Position numbers and translations under genes: made by a program. 64,000 nt of DNA, taken from the NCBI GenBank assembly GCA_003598975.1, contig QZIJ01000036.1, positions 1 to 64,000 on the forward strand. Direction: 5' to 3'. This DNA is from Anaerolineaceae bacterium. Lineage in GTDB: Bacteria > Chloroflexota > Anaerolineae > Anaerolineales > Villigracilaceae. The notes under the pieces were generated by a model. The model worked only from the letters and a program-made list of their open reading frames with translations. It did no database searches and was not told the origin of the DNA. Positions 11,443 through 21,260 of the stretch are shown here, in pieces (position 1 is the stretch's first letter; the number at the start of each line of letters is the position of its first letter).

Positions 11443-12708
11443 TCACTCCTTGTAGGGTTCGATGGGTTTGTTCTGGACTTCGCGGCCCCGACGCCAGATA
11501 TCGGTGTAGTTATCTATCTCATTGCTCCCGTTACCCACGTCGAGAGAAAAGCCTTTGGTGAACACCACGTCAACCGTACGACCTGCATCGACCTCGATGA
11601 TCGGGAACATCTTTTCGGCGAGCGTGATGTAATACTGGGAAAGACGGTCGAGCGCCTTGCCAACTCCGACCCCTACTCCAGCCTGCAATTGCTTGCCGGG
11701 GTCCACCGTGCCGATCGACCCCAGCGGGTTGGTCGACACAGTGGTGGCGCTCTGCTGGAAAGCTTGACCAATTCCGGCCCCAATCCCGGCCAGCAAGGCG
11801 TTGGCCAGCACCTGGCCTTGCTTGCTGACGAGCCGGCCACGCATACCGGCCTTGCCGTCTTCACCCACGACATAACCCTTCACCGGAACGTCTATGGCCT
11901 TACCGTCATGGCGCACGCAGGAGAGCGATTCGAGCCGGATGTAGGCGCGCTCGGCACTGATGTCTCCGTAGCTCGCACCCAAGGCGAAGCATTCCTTGAT
12001 TTTGAATCGATAGCGGTTGGGCAAAAAAGCGTTGTCCTGCGCCCGCATCAAGATAGGGTGCGGATTGCTCTGTGCCTGGCCACCGGTGGGCGCGTCCAGA
12101 CCGCCTAGCAGCGCTGCCCTAAAAAACGAACCCGATGGCACATAGCTGCGTCCATCTTTTTTCTCGGCTGCTTTATGAACCGCTTCCGGGGCGATCACCT
12201 TGCCCTCGCTCACCTCGAACGAGGCAATCCCCGGAGGAATGGGTGCAGGCGGAGGCTCGCTGGCTTTATTTTCCGCTTCCGAATTTAGTGGGGGTGGCGG
12301 TGGCAAAGCCATCGACCGTGCCTCTGGAGGCATCGGCGCTGGCACCGGGAGCATGGGCATTGGCGGAAATTGAAGGTTGTTTGCGACCGGCGATTTTTTC
12401 TCGATGGTATCGACCTGCTGGCGCAATCCCTGGATCATGTCCTCCATCTGCCGCATCTGCTCCGAAGATTTGCTCATCCAGATGTCGCGCGGATCGGCTT
12501 GGGCGCCGGGCGCATTGATGGGCATGGGCTGCGGACGCGCTTGAGACGTACCCTGAGGGAGTTGAACAGGTTTGTCCCAGATCGCCACGCCACCGAAGAC
12601 GAGCAGCAGGAAAACCGATGCGCCAAGCACCAGAATCAGGTACTGGCGACGCTTGGGCGACAGGTTGGAAACCGCAGTCGCGATCCGATTTTTTGGCGCT
12701 TCAGCCAT
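11443..12708 (-). CDS. traB: TraB-type conjugal transfer protein (VirB10-like)
   Basis: Start re-assigned to MAEAPKNRIATAVSNL; TM, Pro-rich linker, C-terminal TrbI/VirB10-like domain. Confidence 0.87.
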   Translation of the reverse strand: MAEAPKNRIATAVSNLSPKRRQYLILVLGASVFLLLVFGGVAIWDKPVQLPQGTSQARPQPMPINAPGAQADPRDIWMSKSSEQMRQMEDMIQGLRQQVDTIEKKSPVANNLQFPPMPMLPVPAPMPPEARSMALPPPPPLNSEAENKASEPPPAPIPPGIASFEVSEGKVIAPEAVHKAAEKKDGRSYVPSGSFFRAALLGGLDAPTGGQAQSNPHPILMRAQDNAFLPNRYRFKIKECFALGASYGDISAERAYIRLESLSCVRHDGKAIDVPVKGYVVGEDGKAGMRGRLVSKQGQVLANALLAGIGAGIGQAFQQSATTVSTNPLGSIGTVDPGKQLQAGVGVGVGKALDRLSQYYITLAEKMFPIIEVDAGRTVDVVFTKGFSLDVGNGSNEIDNYTDIWRRGREVQNKPIEPYKE

Positions 12709-13435
12709 CACGCCCCTCCAGCACCACCATGACATTGGTCGCCTCGCCGGGTTCCAGTTCGAGCGAGTCCACCATGACCGCCAGGACACCGCGTCGGTAC
12801 AGTTCGCGCTCATCGATGATCATCCGCGATGAGGACACATTGGTCAGATGGTATTTTTCCCCGAGCAACGCGCCCTCCAGTGTCCTTACAAGAACAAAGC
12901 GGGCTTCGTTCCAAAGTGGAACGATCTCCAGAGTGTCTCTGGCGGTCATGTCCTCGGGTTCGACATCCCGCGCCAAAGCCAGCAACACACGACGGATTGC
13001 GGCATTGCGCGAGTCGTCGGCAAGGAAAACCTTCCCATCGACGCGTAAGCGACTGCGGTCACGGATGACCAGTGTCTCGGCGGGCACATCGGCGACCTTG
13101 AGCATGAGCTTCCAGTGGCGACCGGCATCGTCTGCGACAAAGACGCTGAAGATTGGCTTGTCAGTATTCGGCTTGAGGTAAGCTGCGCCGGTCTCTTTGT
13201 CCGGGGTGACGAGAAACTCGCCCTCGATGCCCTGAATGCGGCGAATCTTGCGGCCTTCGACGCGGATAAGGTTGGGCTCGCTACGCGACACAGTGGCGAT
13301 CAACCCGTCATCCGGGCTGCCCTCAAGATACTGCCCGGAGAAAGCCGGGGCAGAGATGCTACCGAGGAGCAGCGCCAGTGCCATTGCCGGCACCAAACGG
13401 ATCCTGGTCACTGGTTTCCTTGAACTCTGATACAT
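12701..13435 (-). CDS. traK: TraK-type secretin-like conjugal transfer protein
   Basis: 244 aa, signal peptide, position between traE and traB; alternative start near 13384. Confidence 0.82.
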   Translation of the reverse strand: MYQSSRKPVTRIRLVPAMALALLLGSISAPAFSGQYLEGSPDDGLIATVSRSEPNLIRVEGRKIRRIQGIEGEFLVTPDKETGAAYLKPNTDKPIFSVFVADDAGRHWKLMLKVADVPAETLVIRDRSRLRVDGKVFLADDSRNAAIRRVLLALARDVEPEDMTARDTLEIVPLWNEARFVLVRTLEGALLGEKYHLTNVSSSRMIIDERELYRRGVLAVMVDSLELEPGEATNVMVVLEGRDG

Positions 13436-13961
13436 GGAGTCTCCCGTTGAGATATTGAAAGCCGACGACGTAAGTGGTCTGCTTCTCTGAGGCTTTCTTG
13501 TCCCCGACCCAGGTCAGGAGAACGCCGGTAAGTGCCACTTTCATGGCCGCCTCGTCCGGTATCACCGATTGCGGCGAGAACTGGGTAGAGGCATTGTTCT
13601 TGCGGATGAATTCGGTACGCACGCCATACTCGGCCTGAAGACGCCCGTATTCGCTCGGGGCGGCATATCTCAGGAACAGGTTCTTCTGGTACTCAGCCAC
13701 ATGCGGTGTCACATTGAGGGCAAGCCCCGCATACCAGTAAGCCATTTCCTGCAGGTACTCTGAAGAGACTTTCTGGCCGCTGACCCAGAAGGTCTTGTGT
13801 ACCTCGGGAGGCACCAGAATGGTTCTCTCCGAACCCGCCACGCTGAACGATGCACCGGCATTGGCGAGCAAGGCCAGCACGAGACCGCCAACCGCGATCC
13901 GCATGAACAAAATTTCTGCGCGCTGGTTGTCCCGTTCGGCGGTGAATTTGCTGAACTTCAT
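13359..13961 (-). CDS. traE: TraE-type conjugal transfer protein (VirB8-like)
   Basis: 200 aa, N-terminal TM, TraE-like pattern and position. Confidence 0.85.
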   Translation of the reverse strand: MKFSKFTAERDNQRAEILFMRIAVGGLVLALLANAGASFSVAGSERTILVPPEVHKTFWVSGQKVSSEYLQEMAYWYAGLALNVTPHVAEYQKNLFLRYAAPSEYGRLQAEYGVRTEFIRKNNASTQFSPQSVIPDEAAMKVALTGVLLTWVGDKKASEKQTTYVVGFQYLNGRLHVSEFKETSDQDPFGAGNGTGAAPR

Positions 13962-13964
13962 TGG

Positions 13965-14255
13965 TCACCCCAGGAAGTAGCGATGATGAGATGGAGGGGT
14001 CGCGCGGGCGCGAATCACAATCCAGCTCGGCAGCCACCAATAAAGCGCATGCAACGCGAACTTCGGATGCTTCCCGGTCTTGAGCCGCCCGTATTGCCAG
14101 GCAACCAGTCCCCCGAAAACCATTCCCGCCAGCATGGCACCGGAGAGCACCCCCATTCCCATGAGCAACAGGAACAGGATGGCCTGATCGAAGTCCCACC
14201 ACATGAAGCGCTCCTGTGCTTCAAGGGATTTCGGGATGTAGCCGGTCTCGTCCAT
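13965..14255 (-). CDS. traL: TraL-type conjugal transfer protein
   Basis: 96 aa, two TM segments, between traA and traE. Confidence 0.82.
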   Translation of the reverse strand: MDETGYIPKSLEAQERFMWWDFDQAILFLLLMGMGVLSGAMLAGMVFGGLVAWQYGRLKTGKHPKFALHALYWWLPSWIVIRARATPPSHHRYFLG

Positions 14256-14286
14256 GTCACACTCTCCAGCGTAAAAGCTTGAGCGC

Positions 14287-14580
14287 TCAGATCGTCGCGG
14301 TCAGGATGCCTGAGGCGATGGTTGGCGAATATTGCAGGAACACGGCGAAGCCGATGCCGGACAGAATGGCGATAGGATTCAGCCGCGCCAGCGAGAACAG
14401 AGCGCCGAGGCCAATGGCAGCCACCGCTGCGGCTTTGCCGAAGTAGCCCTGCACCAGACCAGTCAACCATGTGTAGAGGCTCTGGAATTCGGTTCCTGTA
14501 GTGCCCGCCATTGCGCCGGTGGCGGCGGTCAGCAGGACGAGCGCCAGCGCGCCCATGATCAAATTACGTTTGCTTTGCAT
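14287..14580 (-). CDS. traA: TraA-like pilin
   Basis: 97 aa with signal peptide and two hydrophobic segments; immediately before traL. Confidence 0.7.
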   Translation of the reverse strand: MQSKRNLIMGALALVLLTAATGAMAGTTGTEFQSLYTWLTGLVQGYFGKAAAVAAIGLGALFSLARLNPIAILSGIGFAVFLQYSPTIASGILTATI

Positions 14581-14767
14581 CGCTATTCCCTTTCAGATCG
14601 ACAAAACACTTGATGAGCCATCCCAGTCCGAGGCCGACCGAGATACCGCCCAGATGGGCTTCGAATCCATTTTCGATGGGCGATCCGGGGGCGAGGATGC
14701 CGATGGCGATGAATCCGCCGGCGATGACCACGTCCCGGATGAAGCCTTTGTTGTGTGGTAATTTCAC
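14564..14767 (-). CDS. Small membrane protein of the tra operon
   Basis: Likely GTG start at 14767 (VKLPHNKGFIRDVVIAGGFIAIGILAPG...), about 67 aa; the longer listed ORF overlaps the upstream gene. Confidence 0.55.
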   Translation of the reverse strand: MKLPHNKGFIRDVVIAGGFIAIGILAPGSPIENGFEAHLGGISVGLGLGWLIKCFVDLKGNSDAKQT

Positions 14768-14768
14768 T

Positions 14769-15404
14769 TCATTGCGCTCCCTTGCTGTTGCTGACCGCGT
14801 CTTGCCGGATGACAAGGCGCACCTCGACGCGCCGGTTGTTCCGGCGTGCCGTTTCGTTGGGCAACGTATCGAGGTAACAACACAATCCCTCGGCACGAAC
14901 CACTACTTCTGCTGCGACTCCATGATTGATGAGCCATGCACGGACGAATTCGGCTCGACGCTGGGCAAGACGGTCGTTGTAGGCTTTGCCGCCTATGTCG
15001 TCAGTTCTGCCTTCAAGCTCGATGCGCTTGGCGTGTACGGCGATGGCTGCGAGGCGATTGAGTGCCAGTCGCCCGTCGGTGGAGGGCACATCCTTTGCAA
15101 ACTCGAAAAGAACAGTTGCCGCTACCGTTACCGTCTCATCGCTTGGGGTGACTGGAGGCGCTGTCTTGGGAACCTCGACAATGGAGGGGGTGGCTTCCTT
15201 CCGTGCGACAGGAAGCTCGACTATCGCCAGTGTCTTGCGTGTGGGCACTGGGCAGTCTTTGCCGCTACAGGTTTTGAACTGGCGATCAATCCAGGCGATG
15301 CTGTCTTGCGCTCTTGGCATCAGGCTTGACGGAGGCGTACTTGCGCAGCCAATCAGGATCAAGGCCATGGGCGGAAGAGCGGCAAGGTATTTCAGGATCA
15401 CCAT
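14769..15404 (-). CDS. OmpA-family peptidoglycan-associated lipoprotein
   Basis: Lipobox LILIGCAS; OmpA C-terminal motif LEGRTDDIGGKAYNDRLAQRRAEFVRAWL. Confidence 0.87.
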   Translation of the reverse strand: MVILKYLAALPPMALILIGCASTPPSSLMPRAQDSIAWIDRQFKTCSGKDCPVPTRKTLAIVELPVARKEATPSIVEVPKTAPPVTPSDETVTVAATVLFEFAKDVPSTDGRLALNRLAAIAVHAKRIELEGRTDDIGGKAYNDRLAQRRAEFVRAWLINHGVAAEVVVRAEGLCCYLDTLPNETARRNNRRVEVRLVIRQDAVSNSKGAQ

Positions 15405-15820
15405 ACCTTGACCTTCGCGGCAACTCGGCGAGCATAGGCCACGCGCTTTTCTGGTGAGCGGGCGTTATATGCCCCGATTGCATCCCAGCCGTAACCGAGA
15501 CGGCTAATGTTTTGCGCAAGTATCCACGCACCGACATGCGTGTTGACGCAGGGGTCGAACAACTGGTTCCGGCCGATGCCATAGGACGCCAGCACACCCA
15601 GCCAGCGGCTGTTGATCTGCATATGCCCGATGTCTTCCGAGCCGTCGCGGTTGCGATTGCGCGCCGCAGGATTGGAGCCGGACTCGACGACCGAGATAGC
15701 CTTGAGCAATGGTGGTGCGATGCCGTATCTGGCACCTGCTTGTTCGAAGCAGGTGGCTTGGCATGAAAATGCCAGTGGCAATATGAGGGCGATGAGAAGT
15801 GTGCGAGTCATGGCTGCCAT
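15398..15820 (-). CDS. Lytic transglycosylase (conjugation-associated SLT domain)
   Basis: Signal peptide; AISVVESGSNPAARNRNRDGSEDIGHMQIN catalytic Glu region. Confidence 0.9.
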   Translation of the reverse strand: MAAMTRTLLIALILPLAFSCQATCFEQAGARYGIAPPLLKAISVVESGSNPAARNRNRDGSEDIGHMQINSRWLGVLASYGIGRNQLFDPCVNTHVGAWILAQNISRLGYGWDAIGAYNARSPEKRVAYARRVAAKVKVW

Positions 15821-15849
15821 GGTAGGAAGCCGGGCTGTTGCTGCGGGGG

Positions 15850-15878
15850 CGAAATGTGACTTTTAAGGACGCATTTCG
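15850..15878. promoter_or_regulatory. 29-bp palindromic operator, site 1 (upstream of tra operon)
   Basis: CGAAATGTGAC-TTTTAAG-GACGCATTTCG. Confidence 0.7.
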
Positions 15879-16171
15879 GTTTCCGTGAATTTGCTATTTC
15901 GACTTATTAAGATGCTGTCTAAACACCTCAAATATCACCCCGCTGTGCGGAAGGCATCTCTCATATAACCTTGTGAGCCGGTTAAATTATCTAGGCCGAA
16001 ATATCGCTTGCATAAAACTTTATATGCACTAGCATTAGCGAGAATAACGCATCCAACCACTACATATAGTGATTTCGGCTTTTCGGACCCTTTCTCGTTA
16101 TTACTAGGCCTGTGCAAAAAATGCACAACCAATAGGAGTGAGAAATTAATTGATGCGATGACGGGATATTT

Positions 16172-17284
16172 ATGGTGCCTACAGAACCTTTCCGCGTTCT
16201 CTGCCTAGACGGGGGTGGCATGCGCGGCGTGTATCAAGCAACCTACCTAGAAACTTTTGCCAAGCGTATTTGCATAAAAAGCGGCGGTGAGATTGATCCG
16301 GGGCGTGCATTCCATCTTTTGGTTGGCACGAGCACGGGAGGCATCGTTGCCTGTGCACTGGCAGCCGGTGTTCCGTTGAACAAGGTTCTAACGTTATATC
16401 AAGCGAACGGTGCGAAGATATTCCCACGTCAACGCCTGCGTGCCATACCCGTGCTAGGTGATTTGACTCGCGCATTGTTTTCTGGACTCAAGTCTGGGAA
16501 TGCCAACTTGCATGCGTTGTTGACCGATGCCTTCGGGACTCTGACGATGGGGGAGGTCTATGAACGCCGGGGTATAGCTTTGGCCATCACCTCAGTTGAC
16601 CTAAATCGCCACGCGTCCACTGTTTTTAAGACACCACACATGGATCGTCTTAACGGGCGCGACAATAACCGGCTGCTGGTGGACGCGTGCATGGCAACCA
16701 GTGCTGCCCCGATTCTGCGCTCTATCGCGAGGTTGGTCGAGCCAGATGGGGGTGGAACGACAGTCGACTACGTGGATGGGGGACTTTGGGCAAACAATCC
16801 GGGGGCTGTGGGGATGATCGAGGCATACGAAATGCTGAAGCAGCGCGGTGAGGAGGGACGTCCTATACACCTCTATATGCTTGGCACGCTGCCGGTGCAG
16901 GGGGGGGAAGTAATTGGAGGGAATAAGTTACACCGCAGTGCGTTGGGTTGGACAGGAGGAGTCAAAGCTATTACCGTAAGCATGAATGCGCAAGCGGTCG
17001 CCAACGACTACATCGCCGCAAAGATTGCGCAACTGCGTGAAGATGGAAGCTTCGCTTACCGCCTGCCAGCGCAGTGCCCCTCCGGCGAGTTACACGGTTA
17101 TCTGAAAAATATGGACGATGCACGCCCCAAGGTTCTCAACGCGCTTGCCCGGCAGGCCATCTCCGACGTTGATTTCGTTTGGGGGACGATGGGTTCAAAT
17201 GATCGGATGAAAGAGTTCCACAACGCATTAGTAAGTACAGCTAAAAACAGTCCACAACAGTGTGAGGTATCAGAAAATGTCTAG
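16172..17284 (+). CDS. capV: CBASS patatin-like phospholipase effector (CapV-like)
   Basis: [13 protein letters not shown] oxyanion loop, [11 protein letters not shown] nucleophile elbow, [11 protein letters not shown] catalytic Asp; directly followed by a CD-NTase. Confidence 0.95.
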   Translation: MVPTEPFRVLCLDGGGMRGVYQATYLETFAKRICIKSGGEIDPGRAFHLLVGTSTGGIVACALAAGVPLNKVLTLYQANGAKIFPRQRLRAIPVLGDLTRALFSGLKSGNANLHALLTDAFGTLTMGEVYERRGIALAITSVDLNRHASTVFKTPHMDRLNGRDNNRLLVDACMATSAAPILRSIARLVEPDGGGTTVDYVDGGLWANNPGAVGMIEAYEMLKQRGEEGRPIHLYMLGTLPVQGGEVIGGNKLHRSALGWTGGVKAITVSMNAQAVANDYIAAKIAQLREDGSFAYRLPAQCPSGELHGYLKNMDDARPKVLNALARQAISDVDFVWGTMGSNDRMKEFHNALVSTAKNSPQQCEVSENV

Positions 17285-18338
17285 CATTGATTGCAATAAA
17301 GAGATGGAGGGTTACCATACGCTTGAGGTGAACTTGCCCAAGGCCGATCAGGACGAGATGCGCGCCCGCCGTGATAGCGGAAGGACACGATTGCAAAACG
17401 GACTGACCAAGGCCGACTATCCACTTCCAAGCGAAATTAGCTCACAAGGGTCATATGCGATGCGTACGATGGTCCAGGACGACCAGTGCGACTACGACAT
17501 TGATGATGGCGTTTATTTCGAAAAAGACGACCTGAAAGATACTGATGGGAACCATCTGGGGGCGCGTGACGCTCGTATCCGCGTCCGTAAAGCTCTTAAG
17601 GATGACCGTCTAGCCTACGATGCGGCTGTCAAAACAAATTGTGTGCGCCAGAAGTATCCTGATGGCTACCATATTGACATCCCGGTTTACCGCGTCATAC
17701 GCTCGTTGGACATATGGAGAAACAAAGTCGTTGAATACGAACTTGCGAGTGGTGAGGATTGGGTTAAATCCGACGCGCGCGCTGTTACCAGTTGGTACAA
17801 CGATGCCATAGGGGAGGAACTCAAAACCGGCGAGACCGACTATAGTCAGACGCGACGAATGACTAGGCTGACGAAGAAAATGGCGCGCAGCCGTAACGCC
17901 TGGAAAGGGCAGACCACCAGCGGCATCTGTATTTCCAAGCTTGTTGTTGACTATATCGTAACGGTTGCTGGACGCGATGATGATTCCTTGCGTGATACTT
18001 GGAAAGCAATCAAGGCTAGACTGGACATCACGCTCCAAATTGAACACCCGGTACTTAAGGGGAAAAAGTTAGCCGAGTGGGATGATGAGGGTGTCCGCTT
18101 CTTTAGCGATTGCCTCGCGGATGTCTTAAAGAAACTTGAAATTTTGGATGAGCAAGGATGTACACGCGAGAAAGCACTCAAGGCTTGGGACAGCGTCTTT
18201 AACACAAGCTATTTCAGCGGCCAGCTCAGCGCAAATAAAGCAACGGCAAACTCATTGCTTCGACAGGCAGCAGTGGTAAGCGGCCTTACTTTCCCTAGCA
18301 AGCCTGTCATACCCAATAAGTCATCTGGTTTTGCCTGA
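17262..18338 (+). CDS. dncV: CBASS CD-NTase (DncV-like cyclic oligonucleotide synthase)
   Basis: [24 protein letters not shown] nucleotidyltransferase motif; likely ATG at 17277 ([12 protein letters not shown]). Confidence 0.93.
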   Translation: MRYQKMSSIDCNKEMEGYHTLEVNLPKADQDEMRARRDSGRTRLQNGLTKADYPLPSEISSQGSYAMRTMVQDDQCDYDIDDGVYFEKDDLKDTDGNHLGARDARIRVRKALKDDRLAYDAAVKTNCVRQKYPDGYHIDIPVYRVIRSLDIWRNKVVEYELASGEDWVKSDARAVTSWYNDAIGEELKTGETDYSQTRRMTRLTKKMARSRNAWKGQTTSGICISKLVVDYIVTVAGRDDDSLRDTWKAIKARLDITLQIEHPVLKGKKLAEWDDEGVRFFSDCLADVLKKLEILDEQGCTREKALKAWDSVFNTSYFSGQLSANKATANSLLRQAAVVSGLTFPSKPVIPNKSSGFA

Positions 18339-20110
18339 TGAATTGGGTCATGAACGATCCAGCGCGCTTCCTTCATGAACGCGCCGAACTTGCCCAGCTT
18401 GAAGTGGAGGTTGATTGGTTGACCTCCGCTTGGCGACTTAATGCTGATGGTAGGATCGAGGTTGATCTCGACTTTGTTGTTCATGGGCGCACCTACGCAG
18501 GACGAATGACCTATCCCGACGTATTTCCGAATTCGCCACCGTATATTCGTCCTCGAAATTCCTCAGAGCGATGGACAATACATCAGTATGGGGAAGGGGG
18601 GTCGCTTTGCTTACAGTGGCGGGCGGATAACTGGCAAACCCACATTACAGGTGCCAATATCATCCAGAGTGCATTCGAACTACTGAGCACAGAGCAACGC
18701 CCGGAGCAGCCAGGTGTCGTCCCATCAGCACATCGCACGACAGAAGGACAATCAATGCGCAGCGAGGTATATCGTTTCGTTGCTACCAATGGGCTTCTAC
18801 ACGCTCTATTTTCTCTACCTCAGCAGTCTAGCTCAGCTCTTAAGACACATACGATCCTCAACGAAACGGCGAGAGTTGCGTTCGTATCCGAGATATCGAC
18901 ATCTGACAGTTCGGCGCAGGTGATCGCTGATTTGCCATCTGGCATTTCCATATACCTTCCTTTGTTTGCATGGAAAGGCGAAGGATGGATTTTCAAAAGT
19001 GATGCTGCTGGTAATGGGGCAAGCATTGTGTCGGCAGATGACTTGTTGCACATATTGTCGGAATCCGGTTTCTACATAGACAATATTCTGGTAAAGGAAG
19101 AAGGTTCCAGCAAACACAAGGAAAATACGATAATACTGATGGGTTCTGAGTTGACTTCGCTTCGTGTTTTCTCAATCGAAGCCAGCGAACAACTTGTGTT
19201 GCGCGAGTACAGTGTGATCATGCCCTCTAGCTCAGATGCTCGCTTGCCTGAGGAATGTGAGCAACTTTCTAAAGTTCGTGTCGGCATTGTTGGGATGGGT
19301 TCTATTGGCAGTAAAGTTGCTGTCTCACTGGCAAGATCAGGCATTCAACGCTTTTTACTGGTGGATGATGACTATCTAGTACCGGGCAATCTGGTGCGCC
19401 ATGAGCTTTCCTGGGCTTATGTCGGCGTGCATAAGGTGAATGCCGTCCGCGATGCGCTAAAACTGGTAACTGCAGGGGTTGGTGTCGATGTAAAAAGCCA
19501 TCGAATAGCCGGCCAAGAGTCAGCGTTAAATGAGGCCGCTGCGTTGAAAGACCTCGCGAATTGCGATTTATTGATCGACGCAACTGCTAACCCAGAGGTT
19601 TTCCTGCGTATGGCAGCCATCGCGAAATCCAACAAGAAGCCCCTGTGCTGGGGCGAGTTGTTTGCCAGCGGATATGGTGGACTTATTGCTCGCGCACGCC
19701 CAGACATCGACCCTAACCCCCTTGCTGTTCGGTCTTCCATTTATGCTTACTTTGACACTTTGCCGACAGCGCCTTTCCAACAGGCTGGTGGATATGATGT
19801 TGAGCATGAACAGCCACTGGTAGCGTACGACAGCGATGTCGGGCAGATTGCTGCTTCATTGACGCGCTTTGCTATCGATGCTGCTTTACAACGGAATCCA
19901 AGCCAGTTCCCCTATTCTGCGTATCTCATAGGTTTGCGTCAGGAATGGATCTTTGGGCAACCTTTCGACACACAGCCGATTGATGTGCAGGGAGACAACT
20001 GGGATGACGCGGGCACATCTATAACGGATGAAGATCGGCTTGCGGCATTGAAAGGACTGATTGAAATATACAAGGAGAGTCAGCATGCTGAATCTGGTTC
20101 TGCCACCTGA
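18338..20110 (+). CDS. cap2: CBASS Cap2 (E2-E1 fusion)
   Basis: 590 aa; N-terminal E2-like domain, C-terminal ThiF/E1 domain (VRVGIVGMGSIGSKVAVSLARSGIQRFLLVDDDYLVPGNLVRHE). Confidence 0.93.
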   Translation: MNWVMNDPARFLHERAELAQLEVEVDWLTSAWRLNADGRIEVDLDFVVHGRTYAGRMTYPDVFPNSPPYIRPRNSSERWTIHQYGEGGSLCLQWRADNWQTHITGANIIQSAFELLSTEQRPEQPGVVPSAHRTTEGQSMRSEVYRFVATNGLLHALFSLPQQSSSALKTHTILNETARVAFVSEISTSDSSAQVIADLPSGISIYLPLFAWKGEGWIFKSDAAGNGASIVSADDLLHILSESGFYIDNILVKEEGSSKHKENTIILMGSELTSLRVFSIEASEQLVLREYSVIMPSSSDARLPEECEQLSKVRVGIVGMGSIGSKVAVSLARSGIQRFLLVDDDYLVPGNLVRHELSWAYVGVHKVNAVRDALKLVTAGVGVDVKSHRIAGQESALNEAAALKDLANCDLLIDATANPEVFLRMAAIAKSNKKPLCWGELFASGYGGLIARARPDIDPNPLAVRSSIYAYFDTLPTAPFQQAGGYDVEHEQPLVAYDSDVGQIAASLTRFAIDAALQRNPSQFPYSAYLIGLRQEWIFGQPFDTQPIDVQGDNWDDAGTSITDEDRLAALKGLIEIYKESQHAESGSAT

Positions 20111-20573
20111 TTTGATCCAAGTCATCTTAGCCTCACTACGAGAGGCCGGGCAGCGCGAGATTGGTGGCATATTGATGGCCGAACATGTTGGTCAGAATGA
20201 GTTTAAGGTTTGTGAGATCACGGTTCATCGTCGCGGTGCGATTGCGTCATTCGTGCGGCTCATCGAAGATGCCGTTGGTAAGTTACGTCAATTCTTTCAG
20301 AGAACGGATCACGACTATAAGCGGTTTAATTACTTGGGGGAATGGCACTCACATCCGTTATTTGAACCCATGCCTAGCAATACAGACGATATATCGATGC
20401 TCGAAATTGTTCAGGACAAATCTGTTGGTGCCAACTTTGCCGTACTGCTCATTGTAAAGCTGGACACGAATGGGCAATTGGCAGGTACCGCTCACACCTA
20501 CCTTCCAGACGGGGGAAGAGTGCGTTCGACAATCATTTTCGGTGACCAAGGGAATCAATTTCGGCTTCAATAA
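20085..20573 (+). CDS. cap3: CBASS Cap3 (JAB/JAMM deconjugase)
   Basis: JAMM motif GEWHSHPLFEPMPSNTD; start set to ATG 20085 behind AAGGAG, overlapping cap2 stop. Confidence 0.93.
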   Translation: MLNLVLPPDLIQVILASLREAGQREIGGILMAEHVGQNEFKVCEITVHRRGAIASFVRLIEDAVGKLRQFFQRTDHDYKRFNYLGEWHSHPLFEPMPSNTDDISMLEIVQDKSVGANFAVLLIVKLDTNGQLAGTAHTYLPDGGRVRSTIIFGDQGNQFRLQ

Positions 20574-20645
20574 TTACAGAGCCATAATTGGTCTCTATAT
20601 TTATTCAAGCCCCACGTCCTTCGATTAGGCGAACTTCAGCGCCGT

Positions 20646-21260
20646 TTACAACCGCTTCTGCAAATTGCTCACCCACAGCCACAGCGAACACGAGATCAGG
20701 ACTATCAATGTGGGTGCCAGTAGCGATGGCATCGGCACCGGAACGATGACCCATCCGGCGAGTCCTGCAAGCACAATCCACATCACCCTGACGCCGAGCT
20801 TGTGCCGTATCGGGCTTTGGGCAACGAAGGAGTATTTCCGGATTTCCCGGACAAAGTGCCCGTCCAGATAGGCTGCCAGCATGACGGGTATTCCCGGCAG
20901 CAGCCATCCCATCAGCACTTGCAGCCGGTAAGCGATCAACCCGATCCATAGCCAGGTTGCCATGATCCGATCTTGCGCCCAGCGACTGAACGCTGAATTT
21001 CCCATCGGCCCCTGCCCCATCGCTTCCGCGTCACGGATGTACCCGCGAAAGTCTCCAGCCAGCGACGCTTGCAGATCATCGAATATCCGGCCATAGACGG
21101 CACTCTCGCCACTGCCGGCAATGGCGTATACCTCCGCGCGCTCATCCATCCATGCGCTACGAACCACGGCTGGCGGGATAAACACCCACACCGCCACTAT
21201 CAGGATGAACAGCGAAATGGCGAGAAACGTACTCCAGCCAGAATCGGGGTTCTTGGCCAT
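20646..21260 (-). CDS. DUF4400-type integrating conjugative element membrane protein
   Basis: 204 aa, multiple TM segments, immediately downstream of traD. Confidence 0.75.
   Translation of the reverse strand: MAKNPDSGWSTFLAISLFILIVAVWVFIPPAVVRSAWMDERAEVYAIAGSGESAVYGRIFDDLQASLAGDFRGYIRDAEAMGQGPMGNSAFSRWAQDRIMATWLWIGLIAYRLQVLMGWLLPGIPVMLAAYLDGHFVREIRKYSFVAQSPIRHKLGVRVMWIVLAGLAGWVIVPVPMPSLLAPTLIVLISCSLWLWVSNLQKRL

Noticed and set aside
11095-12108. 337-aa + strand ORF
   Set aside because: Antisense to dsbC and traB, GC-rich codon shadow with no family signature.
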